DNA of 64,000 bases, from NCBI GenBank assembly GCA_001936135.1, contig CP012814.1:186001-250000 (forward strand), read 5' to 3'. This document shows, piece by piece, positions 30,864 to 40,770 of the stretch. The notes below the pieces were generated by a model that saw nothing but the letters and a program-made list of their open reading frames with translations, made no database searches and was not told where the DNA came from. The stretch's first letter is position 1; every line of letters begins with the position of its first letter. Made by a program: the position numbers and the translations under genes. The stretch comes from Saccharomycopsis fibuligera x Saccharomycopsis cf. fibuligera. Its lineage: Eukaryota > Ascomycota > Saccharomycetes > Ascoideales > Saccharomycopsidaceae.

Positions 30864-31162
30864 CTTCTGTTGGTGATATTTATGTAATGCTTCAAATATT
30901 TTTGCTGACTGGGGGATCTATGTCATACCAGTTTGCGCTGAAGTCTTCTTTATGTCTGGAGTATAGCCATAGTAGTAGTAAAATAAAAAAAATTTTGCGA
31001 TTTTTCAAGTCACGTTTCCTGCATCGCAGATTTTCCAGACGCTTATTCAGTATCCTACACCAGCCAATACTAGGACAAGGTGCATTGGAAGCATCAAATA
31101 AGCAGCAGAATCACTGACATTCCACTGCCTTTCATAAACAGTAATACTGCGTATCCAATATC
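30864..31162. promoter_or_regulatory. Divergent promoter HPM1 / EMI1
   Basis: 299 bases separate the two start codons. No specific factor site stands out. Confidence 0.4.
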
Positions 31163-31615
31163 ATGGCTAAAGGCAACCAGGACAGCAATAACAACGACGA
31201 CCTAAGTGACGTCCTAAATGTGTTCAAGGATGCTCTAGAAACCCCGATCAACAGCAGCACAACCAACTCCATAGATAACAACAATAACCTTGTGAATAAG
31301 AGAAGAGAACATGTGCTAGACGTCAACAGAAAGACCAAATTGGAACAATATCCGTCCACCATGTCCTGCACTACTGCTTTTGATGAAGTATTCTCCTGTT
31401 ATTCTGTTGGTGGTCAAATGCGCAGTTATTATAGATATGGTGAATTGAACAATTGTACCGAGGCTTACGACAAATTTTTGTTTTGTGTTTCGAATACCAT
31501 GAGCAGGAAAAGTGAGGAGCAAAAGAAGAACGAGGTGAGAAAGTTTTACAAAAAACAGTTTCTTTTGAAGAAGGCAAAGGGAAGTAGTGAGGATGTTTGG
31601 GAGGTGAGAAAGTGA
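31163..31615 (+). CDS. EMI1: Emi1-like twin CX9C protein
   Basis: This 150-residue protein has C69-x9-C79 and C98-x9-C108, flanking the conserved segment YSVGGQMRSYYRYGELNNC. That pattern is the DUF3128/Emi1 family. S. cerevisiae EMI1 is needed for early meiotic gene induction and transcription of IME1. The twin CX9C signature is typical of proteins oxidised in the mitochondrial intermembrane space, so a mitochondrial role is plausible but inferred. The first 60 residues are Asn-rich and not conserved. The ATG at 31163 is the first in frame. Confidence 0.85.
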   Translation: MAKGNQDSNNNDDLSDVLNVFKDALETPINSSTTNSIDNNNNLVNKRREHVLDVNRKTKLEQYPSTMSCTTAFDEVFSCYSVGGQMRSYYRYGELNNCTEAYDKFLFCVSNTMSRKSEEQKKNEVRKFYKKQFLLKKAKGSSEDVWEVRK

Positions 31616-31837
31616 GCTAGCATAGCGGATAACGTTAACTGAAAAAGCGAGAGATATCAAAACACAACCTGCACAACTACATTCACATTCACCGGGTATT
31701 ACTTTTCTTTTCTATTTTTTATTTCCTCTCGTTGATTATAGGTATCACTTGTACATATATTTAGTTAGCAGAGGGCAGGTACTATATACAGTAATGATGA
31801 CAATAGCTAATGTTCTTAAAAACTAACTATCTCCTTT

Positions 31838-32308
31838 TCAGCTCAAGTCTGGAATATCTTTTCTTTCTTTGAAATTCAAAGCAACTCCATTAACACAATG
31901 TCTAGCATCTGTAGGAGTATTGTAACCTTCGCCTTTGAAGATATGACCAAGATGCGACCCGCACTTACTGCACATCATTTCAATTCTCTGCATGCCAAAA
32001 CTAGTATCCGTATGTGTTACCAATGATCCTGGAATCGCGTCATAAAAGGCTGGCCATCCACAATGAGCTTTGAATTTAGTTTCACTGCGATATATTGGAT
32101 TACCACAGCCAGCACAGTCGTAGGTGCCATTTTTCCAAAAATCGTTGAATTGCGAAGTTCCTGGTCTTTCAGTGCCCTTGAGTCGAAGCACATTGTATTG
32201 CGCTGGAGTAAGCACTTTCTGCCATTCTTCGGCAGATTTTTGGATTGGGAATTTAGGTGGCATGGCTGAGTTATTGTCTGAGGAATTAGTACTATTCGTC
32301 TGACCCAT
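31838..32308 (-). CDS. MXR2: Peptide methionine-R-sulfoxide reductase (MsrB / Mxr2)
   Basis: This 156-residue enzyme reduces methionine-R-sulfoxide in proteins. The structural zinc site is C65xxC68 and C113xxC116; the catalytic Cys is 138 in RHCVNGVALNF. HCGWPAF and GHIF are family signatures. S. cerevisiae Mxr2 is mitochondrial. Here the N terminus is short and Ser/Asn-rich, without an obvious presequence. A second ATG (Met16) just before the conserved part may be an alternative start. It is convergent with EMI1, 222 bases apart. Confidence 0.95.
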   Translation of the reverse strand: MGQTNSTNSSDNNSAMPPKFPIQKSAEEWQKVLTPAQYNVLRLKGTERPGTSQFNDFWKNGTYDCAGCGNPIYRSETKFKAHCGWPAFYDAIPGSLVTHTDTSFGMQRIEMMCSKCGSHLGHIFKGEGYNTPTDARHCVNGVALNFKERKDIPDLS

Positions 32309-33154
32309 ATGTGCATATATATGTGTTTAACGAGTAAGTAGCGAGAAGAGCAATTGTGAAAACTGTTGTTGCTGGAGGATGATCTGCAGAGTAAGAAAAT
32401 AACGAAACACAGAAAATTGCTGGTGACACTCAACAGACAAAACCAGCAACGGGATCTCCGTACGCCACATTCAACGGGGCCCCTATTCAGTGGCAAACGC
32501 TTGCCATTCAAAACCTAAAAAGCTTCAAATAGGCTAAGAATATCTGATATTTACTTTTATGCTAGTCTCTTTTTAAGCACTTTATTAAAACCACAATATT
32601 ACCAACCCTTCAGAAGTGAGTATATTGCTTATGTAAGCTCAAAGAAAGCACAGTTTAAGCATGCAGACATCCAATTATCTTGTCGAGATATTTTATTTCA
32701 ACATATTGCTCGTGTGCGGCTATAAACAAAGGTAGTAAAGTAGATAAAAAATTATGGTCTTTCGTAGTATAAGTTGGCAGTGGAACGTTATAGTAACAGT
32801 ACATAATGTATAAAATACGGAGTATGAAGGCATAAGGTAAAAAGATTATAAAACACAACATCTAAAGCAGTGACAAATGTCAAAAAGTACATCTATTAGA
32901 GTATCGGAGTTTCAGAATGTCAGAACTCCATAAAACACAATGTGAGCTTAATACTGTAAGCTGTGAACCATAAGCTGATAGATAGCTCATTATGCAAAAA
33001 GAAGTGAATAATTAAAATTAAGAGGAAGAAAAAAGTAATAGAGGTAGTAGTAGTGGCAGTGGTGGTAGTGGTAAAGACGTTCCTGTCTTTTTATTTTTTT
33101 TTAAATAAAAAAGTCTATAATAGGTAGTATAATCATCTCTCTTGGTATCAAAAA
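32309..33154. other. Intergenic region MXR2 promoter / SEC2 3' flank
   Basis: AT-rich. GTGGTAG-type short repeats occur near 33045-33072, just downstream of SEC2. Small frames present are not supported. Confidence 0.65.
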
Positions 33155-35131
33155 TCAAAGATTAGTGGCTTGCACTTTTTCCGATAATTCTGCTACTTCA
33201 ATGCTAGATTTGACTTTACTATCTTCATCTTCATCTGCCAGAGCATATTCTTCTTTATCATCAGATCCAGCATCTTCATCTGCATCTATAGTTTCTTTAT
33301 TGGAATTGTTATTCACGCTTAAAGCCTTGCCAGAGACATCAGACTGAATTGATTTTTGCAGTACATTTTTTCCGTCACTAGACTCTGTGGCTTCACTATT
33401 TAGACCAAACTGGTGTTGCTGTTTTTCTGAATTTTCTTCATTTTCTTGAATTGCTGTTTCAACGTTGTTTACTTTGAACGGCTCGGGGTTTTCTAATGAA
33501 ATAGGCTCTTGTGGGGCTGCTGCTACTTCAGGCACCGTTTCTTTCTGTGGTGATGATACAGAGAATCCGTATTTTTCCATGTATGAACCAATTGTCCCAG
33601 CATAACTATGTCTATAATTTTCCGGTGTTTGTTTCTTCTCTTGGAACTGGAAACTACCGACATTTGGCGAATTAGGCCCGCGGTTAGTAATACTGTTATT
33701 AATATTACCATTTATGAAATTATCGCCAATTATTTGTGCAGCGCTAAAGACTTTATTATCAACAATTTTGGAATCACTGTCCCAAATCCCTTGTCTGCTC
33801 CAAAACATTTTTAGTCTAATTCTCGTACATTCAATCCATGCTTTCTTTTGATTGACTTCATTGTTGAATTTCCATACTCCAGATTTGATCGAACGCAAAA
33901 ATGCATAAAGTTCACAAGTGCTTCTTATTCTAAAGACACAGTATGCACACAATGGGAAAGTATAAGTAAATTCAGTAGCGGTATTTGAGCTAATTGGAGT
34001 ACTGGAGCCAGATATATCGTTAATACTTGTGCTGCTACTGTTATTGTTATTGGCACTTGCCAAATTAGTACTGCTGCCGGGTTTCGTTTTGTTTTTTTGA
34101 CTCTTGGATGAATATATCTTTAGCATGTAAAGTCTTGCATGTTCGAGAGCATCGTTTCTTCCTTCTCCGCAAATTGAACAAGGATCTGGAGTCGCTATTG
34201 GCCTTGAAGATACAGCGGCAGCCGAAGCAATACCAGAATTTCTCTTGAAAGACTCATTGACTGAGGAAATTGGTTCTATTATTACACGGCCATTGACAAT
34301 AGCACTCATTAAAGACCTTTTCTGTAAAAAGGACACGCCAGGAGCAGTGTCTAATCTCAAGGTAGGTTGTATATCGTCGTGTAAGATGCGTTTGTAAAAT
34401 CTAGTTTCTTTAATATCTGAATAGTCATTAGTGTTGGTACTATCCACTAGGAAGCTCGCATGTTTGGCAAACGAGAGGAAAAAATTGAAAAGTTCCAAAT
34501 CATATCTTAGAGATTGCACTGGAGGGGCATAAAGAATGTTAGAAAGTATCAGGTCATTATTCGAGGACGAGCGGGAGTTGCTACTATGGCTTTCTTGACT
34601 GTCAGGGTTATTATTGAGAGATTCATTTTCCGAAGAAGTATTGGAACCCAAATCATTTTTCTGTGGTGAAGCTGTACCAGACTGCTTATTATTACCCTCG
34701 TTACTTGATGACTTTTTGTCCAAAGTTTCCAAAATGTCCTTTAGCTGATTAAGCTGCTGTTTGTATGTTTCAATCATGAGATCTTTTTCCTCAATTTCAT
34801 TCTGCAAGTGTCTATTTTTTTGTTTATAGTCGTTCTCTGACTTTCTTGCAGTACTAACCATTTCGTTAGCTTCTGAAAATAGAGCAGAAGACAAGTCTTC
34901 AATTTCTTTTCTCAAGCCAGATACTTCGGTTTCTGCAGTGACTCTGAGCCTCTGGGATGTGGTGAACTTCTGGCTCATTTCACTGAAATCAGAACTAAGG
35001 GCGGAGAACTTGACACTTAGTCTTTCAGTCTCGCTTCTGTAGCGGTCTAGCTCCTTCTTTGTAGAAGCAAGCTGGGCCTCAAGTGTATCCTTTGACTTCC
35101 TAAGGTCTTCCAATTCCTGTTCCTTGGCCAT
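33155..35131 (-). CDS. SEC2: Rab GTPase exchange factor Sec2 (for Sec4)
   Basis: This 658-residue protein activates the Rab Sec4 on secretory vesicles. The N-terminal 135 residues form a continuous coiled coil with the exchange-site segment LSSALFSEANEMVSTARK at about residues 80-97, the diagnostic Sec2/Rabin8 motif. A second conserved region includes CSICGEGR near residue 317 and LCAYCVFRIRSTCELYAFL near 392-410; its paired cysteines suggest a metal-stabilised fold. The C-terminal third is acidic and Ser-rich, likely the regulatory and phosphoinositide-binding part. S. cerevisiae Sec2 is 759 residues and begins with extra coiled coil, so an upstream start is conceivable, but no in-frame ATG was seen close by. 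A GT microsatellite lies just upstream. Confidence 0.92.
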   Translation of the reverse strand: MAKEQELEDLRKSKDTLEAQLASTKKELDRYRSETERLSVKFSALSSDFSEMSQKFTTSQRLRVTAETEVSGLRKEIEDLSSALFSEANEMVSTARKSENDYKQKNRHLQNEIEEKDLMIETYKQQLNQLKDILETLDKKSSSNEGNNKQSGTASPQKNDLGSNTSSENESLNNNPDSQESHSSNSRSSSNNDLILSNILYAPPVQSLRYDLELFNFFLSFAKHASFLVDSTNTNDYSDIKETRFYKRILHDDIQPTLRLDTAPGVSFLQKRSLMSAIVNGRVIIEPISSVNESFKRNSGIASAAAVSSRPIATPDPCSICGEGRNDALEHARLYMLKIYSSKSQKNKTKPGSSTNLASANNNNSSSTSINDISGSSTPISSNTATEFTYTFPLCAYCVFRIRSTCELYAFLRSIKSGVWKFNNEVNQKKAWIECTRIRLKMFWSRQGIWDSDSKIVDNKVFSAAQIIGDNFINGNINNSITNRGPNSPNVGSFQFQEKKQTPENYRHSYAGTIGSYMEKYGFSVSSPQKETVPEVAAAPQEPISLENPEPFKVNNVETAIQENEENSEKQQHQFGLNSEATESSDGKNVLQKSIQSDVSGKALSVNNNSNKETIDADEDAGSDDKEEYALADEDEDSKVKSSIEVAELSEKVQATNL

Positions 35132-36597
35132 TGTGAGCGAACGGTATGGGCGTGTGTGTGTGTGTGGATATGGAGCAATACGAAAATGGATTATGTTAAC
35201 AGTGCAGAGCAGTTGCTGATGATTTGAGTGGTGTTTTGTCCTCGCAACTTGAAGCGTGTTTCATTTTCCTTTCGTTTAGCGGGAGATCAGTCCATCACCC
35301 GGACCTCATATATCTATCACATGATACTGACTTTGTCATACTTAATCACACAGATTATATACCATATATAGTATACGCCTTAGAATAGTGTATATACAAT
35401 ACTTCTATAGAGCGTTAATGGTATGGAACCAGAACTATAGGGATAAGGTATGTTTCCTGACTCTTACATCTGCTGTTGTGAATGTTTTCAATATTCGAAA
35501 TATGCTGCGACAGTGTCAAAACCGTATCGTGAATCGATGATATAATTGTTATAATAAAATTGCTATCAAGATCGTTGCTACACACAGGGGCTTTTACTGC
35601 CGCAGCTTCACCTTGTGAAGGCCTTGCAATATTTTGGCCATGGGCCATGCACGCCCTTCGTGTTGAAGTAAAAATAATTGATTGTAATATCTGGTATTTT
35701 GTGGTGGATGTTGATTGCAATTGCTGATATTTGCTTAAAGTGGAAGACGCGTGCTGGCGTACTTTGATGCTGTATCATGCAGACCCTGTGTCAAGTCACA
35801 GAAGCGTACATACGCTATAAGTACTCATATAGCATCCTACACCAGATGGTCTTCTAGTCCAATACCCATGAAGCAGCAAGCTCAAATGAATGAGTGAACG
35901 AATTACAGAGCACCTAGTAGCCCAGGTTTCGAACATCATTATATTGCCAATCAATATGTTGTTACAAGCTGAAGCAAAAAAGGAAAAATAGAAAATCCAT
36001 TAGAAAAAATATTTATCTGATAACAGTGCAAAAACCCCCTTTTAAAAACCTGCGGAGAGGAATTTCGAAAAAGTAATAAACATTGATTAGTCTCAAAATT
36101 CTTGGTGTTACTGATGTTGGCAAACAATCGGCTTTAAATGGGTGTTCAAAACACAGTGCAAGATGTACCGGCATGCATACAATAGATATTACCATCAAGG
36201 TTCCTAGTATATCGTTAGCTTTAAGTAAGATCACTTGATAAAAACTGTCGATAAGCACCATTACGATGCAAACTGTCGAAAATGAAATACAGCATCGCTT
36301 GTCAATTAGGAGCTATTTGATGGGCCATATGGGCTGTGTGCTGTTCTGAGTAGTGGCAGCCAGCAATGAAGTAAATTTTAGATTATCGGAGGCTTTAAAT
36401 TTTGGCAGCGCGTTCTGGATTTCATGCATGGCGCAGCGTGAAAAACTGGAAAAAAACGAAATATTGAAAATCAATCAATATAAACAAAAAAGTGTCAGTT
36501 TCTGTATGTTCGCAGTGCTTCAACTCATCACACCAAGAAGCAACAGCTCCAACCACTAATTTTAAACTATAAAGTCCAACCGAATCAAGGTACCATA
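35132..36597. other. Divergent intergenic region SEC2 / BIG1, 1.5 kb
   Basis: A (GT)n run lies at about 35152-35164. A minus-strand ATG frame at 36013-36261 (82 codons) encodes a hydrophobic peptide with no recognised match, and is probably chance. Nothing else is identified. Confidence 0.5.
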
Positions 36598-37647
36598 ATG
36601 AAAGTGGTCTCCTTGCTCTTTAGCCTTTTCATGTTTGCACAATGCAGTTTGCAAGCCTATCCACCATTATTGATTTCCTCCACAAGATTAGTGAAAGGGC
36701 TAGTGAAAAAAGTAGGCTCCCCAAAACCAAACCCTTACCCGCTGGCCAAGCTCGACACTATAATAAAGAATATCATATCACATTGCTCTTCCGATGCATA
36801 TGTACTTATAAATCAACCAGGATTGACACATGATGATTTTGCCACCAATGATCAAAAGATTTTTTTTAATGTGCAAAAGGAAATGGATCAGGACTCTACC
36901 GTGGTGGCCTTTCCTTATATTGAATCCCCAATTTCATTCAACCAGATCAGTAAATACATTGTCAAGAATTGTCGAGCTGAGGTCATTCGTCTAGATGTTG
37001 AAACTCAAGAACAATTGGACGACCCACATGCAGATGTGCCAAAGTACATTGATACCAAGACTAGAGTTATATTGGTGAATTTGCCCAAATTACCTACTTA
37101 CAAGTACCAGTATCAATATAGAAACCAAGTTATTCATGCTCATGACAAATACTTGCGAGAAGTTCTACGCAAGATCCCATCGCCATACGTGAGCGTATTT
37201 TTGACGTCGTTAGACACTACCGATGAAGACGAAGATTTTTTCGTTAGCCATCCAAAAACCGCAGGCTATATGAAAAACTTCAAGCAAATAGCGGCAGAGT
37301 TTGATCCAGTGAGCTGGCTCACAAATGACAAGAGAAGGTTGAACGAAGAATCTATCCATCAAGAATATGATTTTGATAAGCCAAAGAACAAAGACAATAT
37401 TGTACGCAAAAATAAATATGAGATTTTCCTTAAGGAAGAAAAAGAAGAAGAGCACGAAATTCTGCTTTTTACTAAAGATTTTTTTATGGAAAATGAGGGA
37501 ATTATTATTGGATTGCTTTTAATTGTGATTTTGTATGTGATTTATTTTGCTATTAAGAGCGTAGTGTATCTGGTGAGAGCCATCAAGCAGGTCATTAAAC
37601 GGGCAAAAGCAAAGAAAACTGCAGTGAAGGAGAAGAAAGACAAATGA
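36598..37647 (+). CDS. BIG1: ER membrane protein, Big1-like (beta-1,6-glucan synthesis)
   Basis: This 349-residue type I membrane protein has a signal peptide (MKVVSLLFSLFMFAQCSLQA), a lumenal domain, one membrane segment at about residues 301-325 (IIIGLLLIVILYVIYFAIK) and a short Lys-rich cytosolic tail. PPLLISSTRLVKGL near the mature N terminus and VLINQPGLTHDDF are features I associate with the Big1 family. In S. cerevisiae (335 residues) and C. albicans, Big1 acts in the ER and is needed for cell-wall beta-1,6-glucan. The Lys tail could serve as ER retrieval. Voa1, a related V-ATPase assembly protein, is shorter (265 residues) and less likely. Confidence 0.65.
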   Translation: MKVVSLLFSLFMFAQCSLQAYPPLLISSTRLVKGLVKKVGSPKPNPYPLAKLDTIIKNIISHCSSDAYVLINQPGLTHDDFATNDQKIFFNVQKEMDQDSTVVAFPYIESPISFNQISKYIVKNCRAEVIRLDVETQEQLDDPHADVPKYIDTKTRVILVNLPKLPTYKYQYQYRNQVIHAHDKYLREVLRKIPSPYVSVFLTSLDTTDEDEDFFVSHPKTAGYMKNFKQIAAEFDPVSWLTNDKRRLNEESIHQEYDFDKPKNKDNIVRKNKYEIFLKEEKEEEHEILLFTKDFFMENEGIIIGLLLIVILYVIYFAIKSVVYLVRAIKQVIKRAKAKKTAVKEKKDK

Positions 37648-37868
37648 GGTTATGTCGAGGTATATAGAAATGAAGATTTTGTCATAATATTAATATGTGT
37701 GTAGTACAGTTGCAAAGTTGTAACATTCTTTTGTTATAGATTATAGTATTGGCATGCCAACAGGTAAATTTTGTGACAAATGGACCAGTCGATATTCAAG
37801 GTTTTTGCCAAATAAACCATATTCAAAAAAGAAGGGAAAAAATTCAGCAGACTCAAATTAAATTGTAG

Positions 37869-38096
37869 TTACTTTTGTGTAGCACGCTGCAATACGTACA
37901 CGCATAGGAGGATGAACAGTAGAGTCTCAGAAGCCAAGTAACCTCCATAAACAGCGTGTTGGTCATTAACAAATTGAAATACTAGGTTTATAGGTTTACA
38001 GTATATTTGAGCGCTCATTCTTAATTCTTTTGTTCCGTGAACTACTTGAGAAAATATTAAAATAGTTTTTAATATGTTTTTGGTAATTAATGTCAT
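37869..38096 (-). CDS. Small possible membrane protein, unrecognised
   Basis: A 75-codon ATG frame with a hydrophobic C-terminal segment (LASETLLFILLCVYVLQ). No family recognised. Composition is not low-complexity, which mildly favours a real product. Confidence 0.15.
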   Translation of the reverse strand: MTLITKNILKTILIFSQVVHGTKELRMSAQIYCKPINLVFQFVNDQHAVYGGYLASETLLFILLCVYVLQRATQK

Positions 38097-38502
38097 AAAG
38101 GAACACCAAAAACGGAAGTTACTGTCCCAAGAATGAGCTTCCTTATGACTTTACAAAAAAAGAAATTCTTTTTGTACAATTTAATGGAATTTCAACGACT
38201 CTGAGTTCATCATTATTGGTTGAAAATGCCTTATGTTTTAAACGTAATGGTAAAATATACAACAATAATTGATTAAACCGCACATCAATGATAATCAAAC
38301 TAATTAGAATAAAAATCAGTATTGAGATATTGGTAGTTGCAAAATGCAATTCAGTGTAAAATAGGCATCATTTTATAGGTAATTTGCTTATACTATAAAT
38401 GATAGAGAATATATGAATATATAGGTGAAAACCCGTTTTTTTAGTTAGAATTTAATGGATCAGTTGGATTGGATTTGAAATAAATATAGCCGACATTCTG
38501 GT

Positions 38503-38787
38503 CTAGGATGGTTGATATTTTGGTTTTTGAGTCTTTCCTTTCAATACATTCTTCCGCTCACTAAGATAACAATGATGTGTTATCTGATTCATTACCATGG
38601 TGATATAGTAAATTAGACTAGAGATTGGAATGGTTTTCCAATCAAAGTCCTTATCTTTCCCTATGCGGGAGTATTTCTTTTCAAATATCAAGTAGTAGTA
38701 GTCGACCTGTACCAATTCTCGTGTATCACTGGATGGAAGGATGAGGCTGTCCCAGCTCAATTCCTTATTTATATTGGACATCAACAT
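38503..38787 (-). CDS. Small unrecognised protein
   Basis: A 94-codon ATG frame (MLMSNINKELSWDSLILPSS). It has a mixed, protein-like composition with Trp, Tyr and charged residues and no low-complexity run, unlike the usual spurious AT-rich frames. It ends in a basic tail. No family is recognised. It starts 59 bases from the 5' end of tRNA-Arg on the opposite strand. Confidence 0.25.
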   Translation of the reverse strand: MLMSNINKELSWDSLILPSSDTRELVQVDYYYLIFEKKYSRIGKDKDFDWKTIPISSLIYYITMVMNQITHHCYLSERKNVLKGKTQKPKYQPS

Positions 38788-38845
38788 CTTTAAGTGTTAC
38801 ACTTGTGATGTTATAATTGTTTTTATAAACCCAGATATTCAAGTA

Positions 38846-38919
38846 GCCGGGCTAGCCTAATTGGTTAGGGCGTCTGACTTCTAATCAGGAGATTCTGGGT
38901 TCGAGTCCCAGGTTCGGTG
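38846..38919 (+). tRNA. tRNA-Arg (anticodon UCU)
   Basis: A full cloverleaf can be drawn in 74 bases. The acceptor is GCCGGGC paired with GTTCGGT (including G-U pairs). The D arm is GCCT/GGGC, the anticodon loop is CTTCTAA with anticodon TCT, and the T arm is CTGGG-TTCGAGT-CCCAG. The discriminator is G, as in S. cerevisiae tRNA-Arg(UCU). There is no intron. It reads AGA codons. A T7 run follows directly. Confidence 0.96.
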
Positions 38920-38920
38920 C

Positions 38921-38927
38921 TTTTTTT
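38921..38927 (+). terminator. RNA polymerase III terminator of tRNA-Arg
   Basis: Seven consecutive T begin two bases after the tRNA 3' end, the standard Pol III stop signal. Confidence 0.9.
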
Positions 38928-39440
38928 ACGATTTTTTCTTTATCGTTCCTATGTAACGGAAATTCTTTTCTGTTTTGTGTGCAATGCTCGAAAATTCAGT
39001 TTTAAGTTTCATGTTTCAGCTGGTAGAAAAAATATCGCACAACTACAGAAAGTATCAATTAATTTGATAATTTTCCTATATATAGAATTGATGATTTCTT
39101 TTTTTTGTAATTTATGATGCTCTTGGTTTACAGTACCGGGAACATTATACTTTAATATTCAAGGTCCTTGTGTTTAATATCTTACCTTAGAAAGAAGTTA
39201 CATATATGTCTTTGAACTTAATATTGCTGTTCATGAAAGGTGTAGTAATATATTATAAGGGAAAGAAAAAGAACTTGAAAATTTTTTTTCAAAATTATAT
39301 AGTATAGAGAAATGTATTAAATAGGAGAATATACCAAGTGTGCAAAATATCAAAATCAAAATCAACACCAAGCTCAAAAAGAAGCTAAAACTAAATCGGA
39401 GGAACAATAAAGAAAAAAACAACAACAGAAAAAGATAGCC
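38928..39440. other. Intergenic region, VAC7 3' flank
   Basis: AT-rich DNA between tRNA-Arg and the VAC7 stop codon; no gene seen. Confidence 0.7.
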
Positions 39441-40739
39441 TCAAGAACTACTTGAAGGATCAACGCAAGTGCTTTTGTGGACGGCAATTGCTCTCACTGT
39501 GCTACTAAATGGCAACTTGTAGTTAAATTTGCCTCTAACAATCAATTCAAATGGATACTTGATTGCCTTTTTCCAGTTTTCTTGCCTGGTTTTAGATTCT
39601 CTGGATTCCAAATCCGTAAGAGGTGGTGACCGTGGCGATGAATGCTCTAGAGTACTTGCACTTTCAATTACTGATTGATTCTGTGGTAAATCTATTGAAT
39701 GAGTAGCATGATACAATATGTCATCGTTGTAAGTTGGATCAGAAGCATTCTTTCCAGGATCTATTAGTCTGATACCTGCTGCTGCTTGTACTTTTTTCTT
39801 GTCTAGCAAGTTGCTTGGAAACGTTAAAGGATATTCCAACCTATTAATATTGCCAATGAAAAATGTTTGATAGTTGAAAAGCCGCTCATAATCGTCATCA
39901 TCATCATCAAGATATCGTGTTTTAACAAACAAGTCAAGATCAACATCTTGTATTATAATGCTTGTGAACCCTGGATTTATGCCGTCACACTGAATGTCAA
40001 AGATCAACTCATCAACACTCACCAACACATGTTTAATATCAACAATGTTAACGTCAGCTAAATCTTTAGTTGAAGCTAAGAAAAACCCACAAACAAATCC
40101 TAACGATAAAAATGAAATCATCAAAAGAATACCCCAAAAGGTAGATTGGATCATTTGAAAACTAGTCTTGCGTTGCTTTTGATGATAACCGGCTGGGCCG
40201 TAGTATGGGAACGCATTGCTTTTCCCATTGAGATTACTGTTTGATCTTATTCTAGACCGCCTAAAAGCCTGAGGTTTAGTATTGTCAACACTTCTCAATA
40301 ACAGGGGTCTAGTGTAACTGCTGTAATAATCGAAATTTAATGGTGTACTTTCATTAACTTCTGACCCGTCTTCCAAATCGTAATCAAAGTAATTGACATC
40401 GTCATCATAGTTTTCGTCTTCAATGTCATCAACATTGAAATCTTCTTGCACTCCAGAATAACGTTTTAAATTAGTGCCTTGAGGATCAAATAGCTTTGAT
40501 ATAGTTGTTCTTAACTGATTTGGTAAAGGTTGTTTATCATACGGATTAAACTGATGACCCATCTTAGTGTTATTAGGGTCTGGTGAAGGCATGTTTTTCT
40601 CAGGCATATTATCATCACCAAGACCATACTGCTGTCTATTTTTCAGCAGTTGCGATAATTGCTGATATCTGCGAGGATGATAATTAAGCAACCGCGATCT
40701 TGAATTGGAACGTTTTCTATGAATAACAGTGTCATTGTA

Positions 40740-40770
<31 letters not shown>

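Larger units (their letters stand above)
37648..38845. other. Region between BIG1 and tRNA-Arg with three short minus-strand frames
   Basis: No long gene is present. Three minus-strand ATG frames follow one another at 38787-38503, 38349-38143 and 38096-37869. They may be chance, exons of a spliced gene or a decayed gene. The first and last are annotated separately at low confidence. Confidence 0.4.

Noticed and set aside
36013-36261. Minus-strand 82-codon ATG frame between SEC2 and BIG1
   Set aside because: No recognisable features beyond hydrophobicity, and no leader or neighbour to support it.
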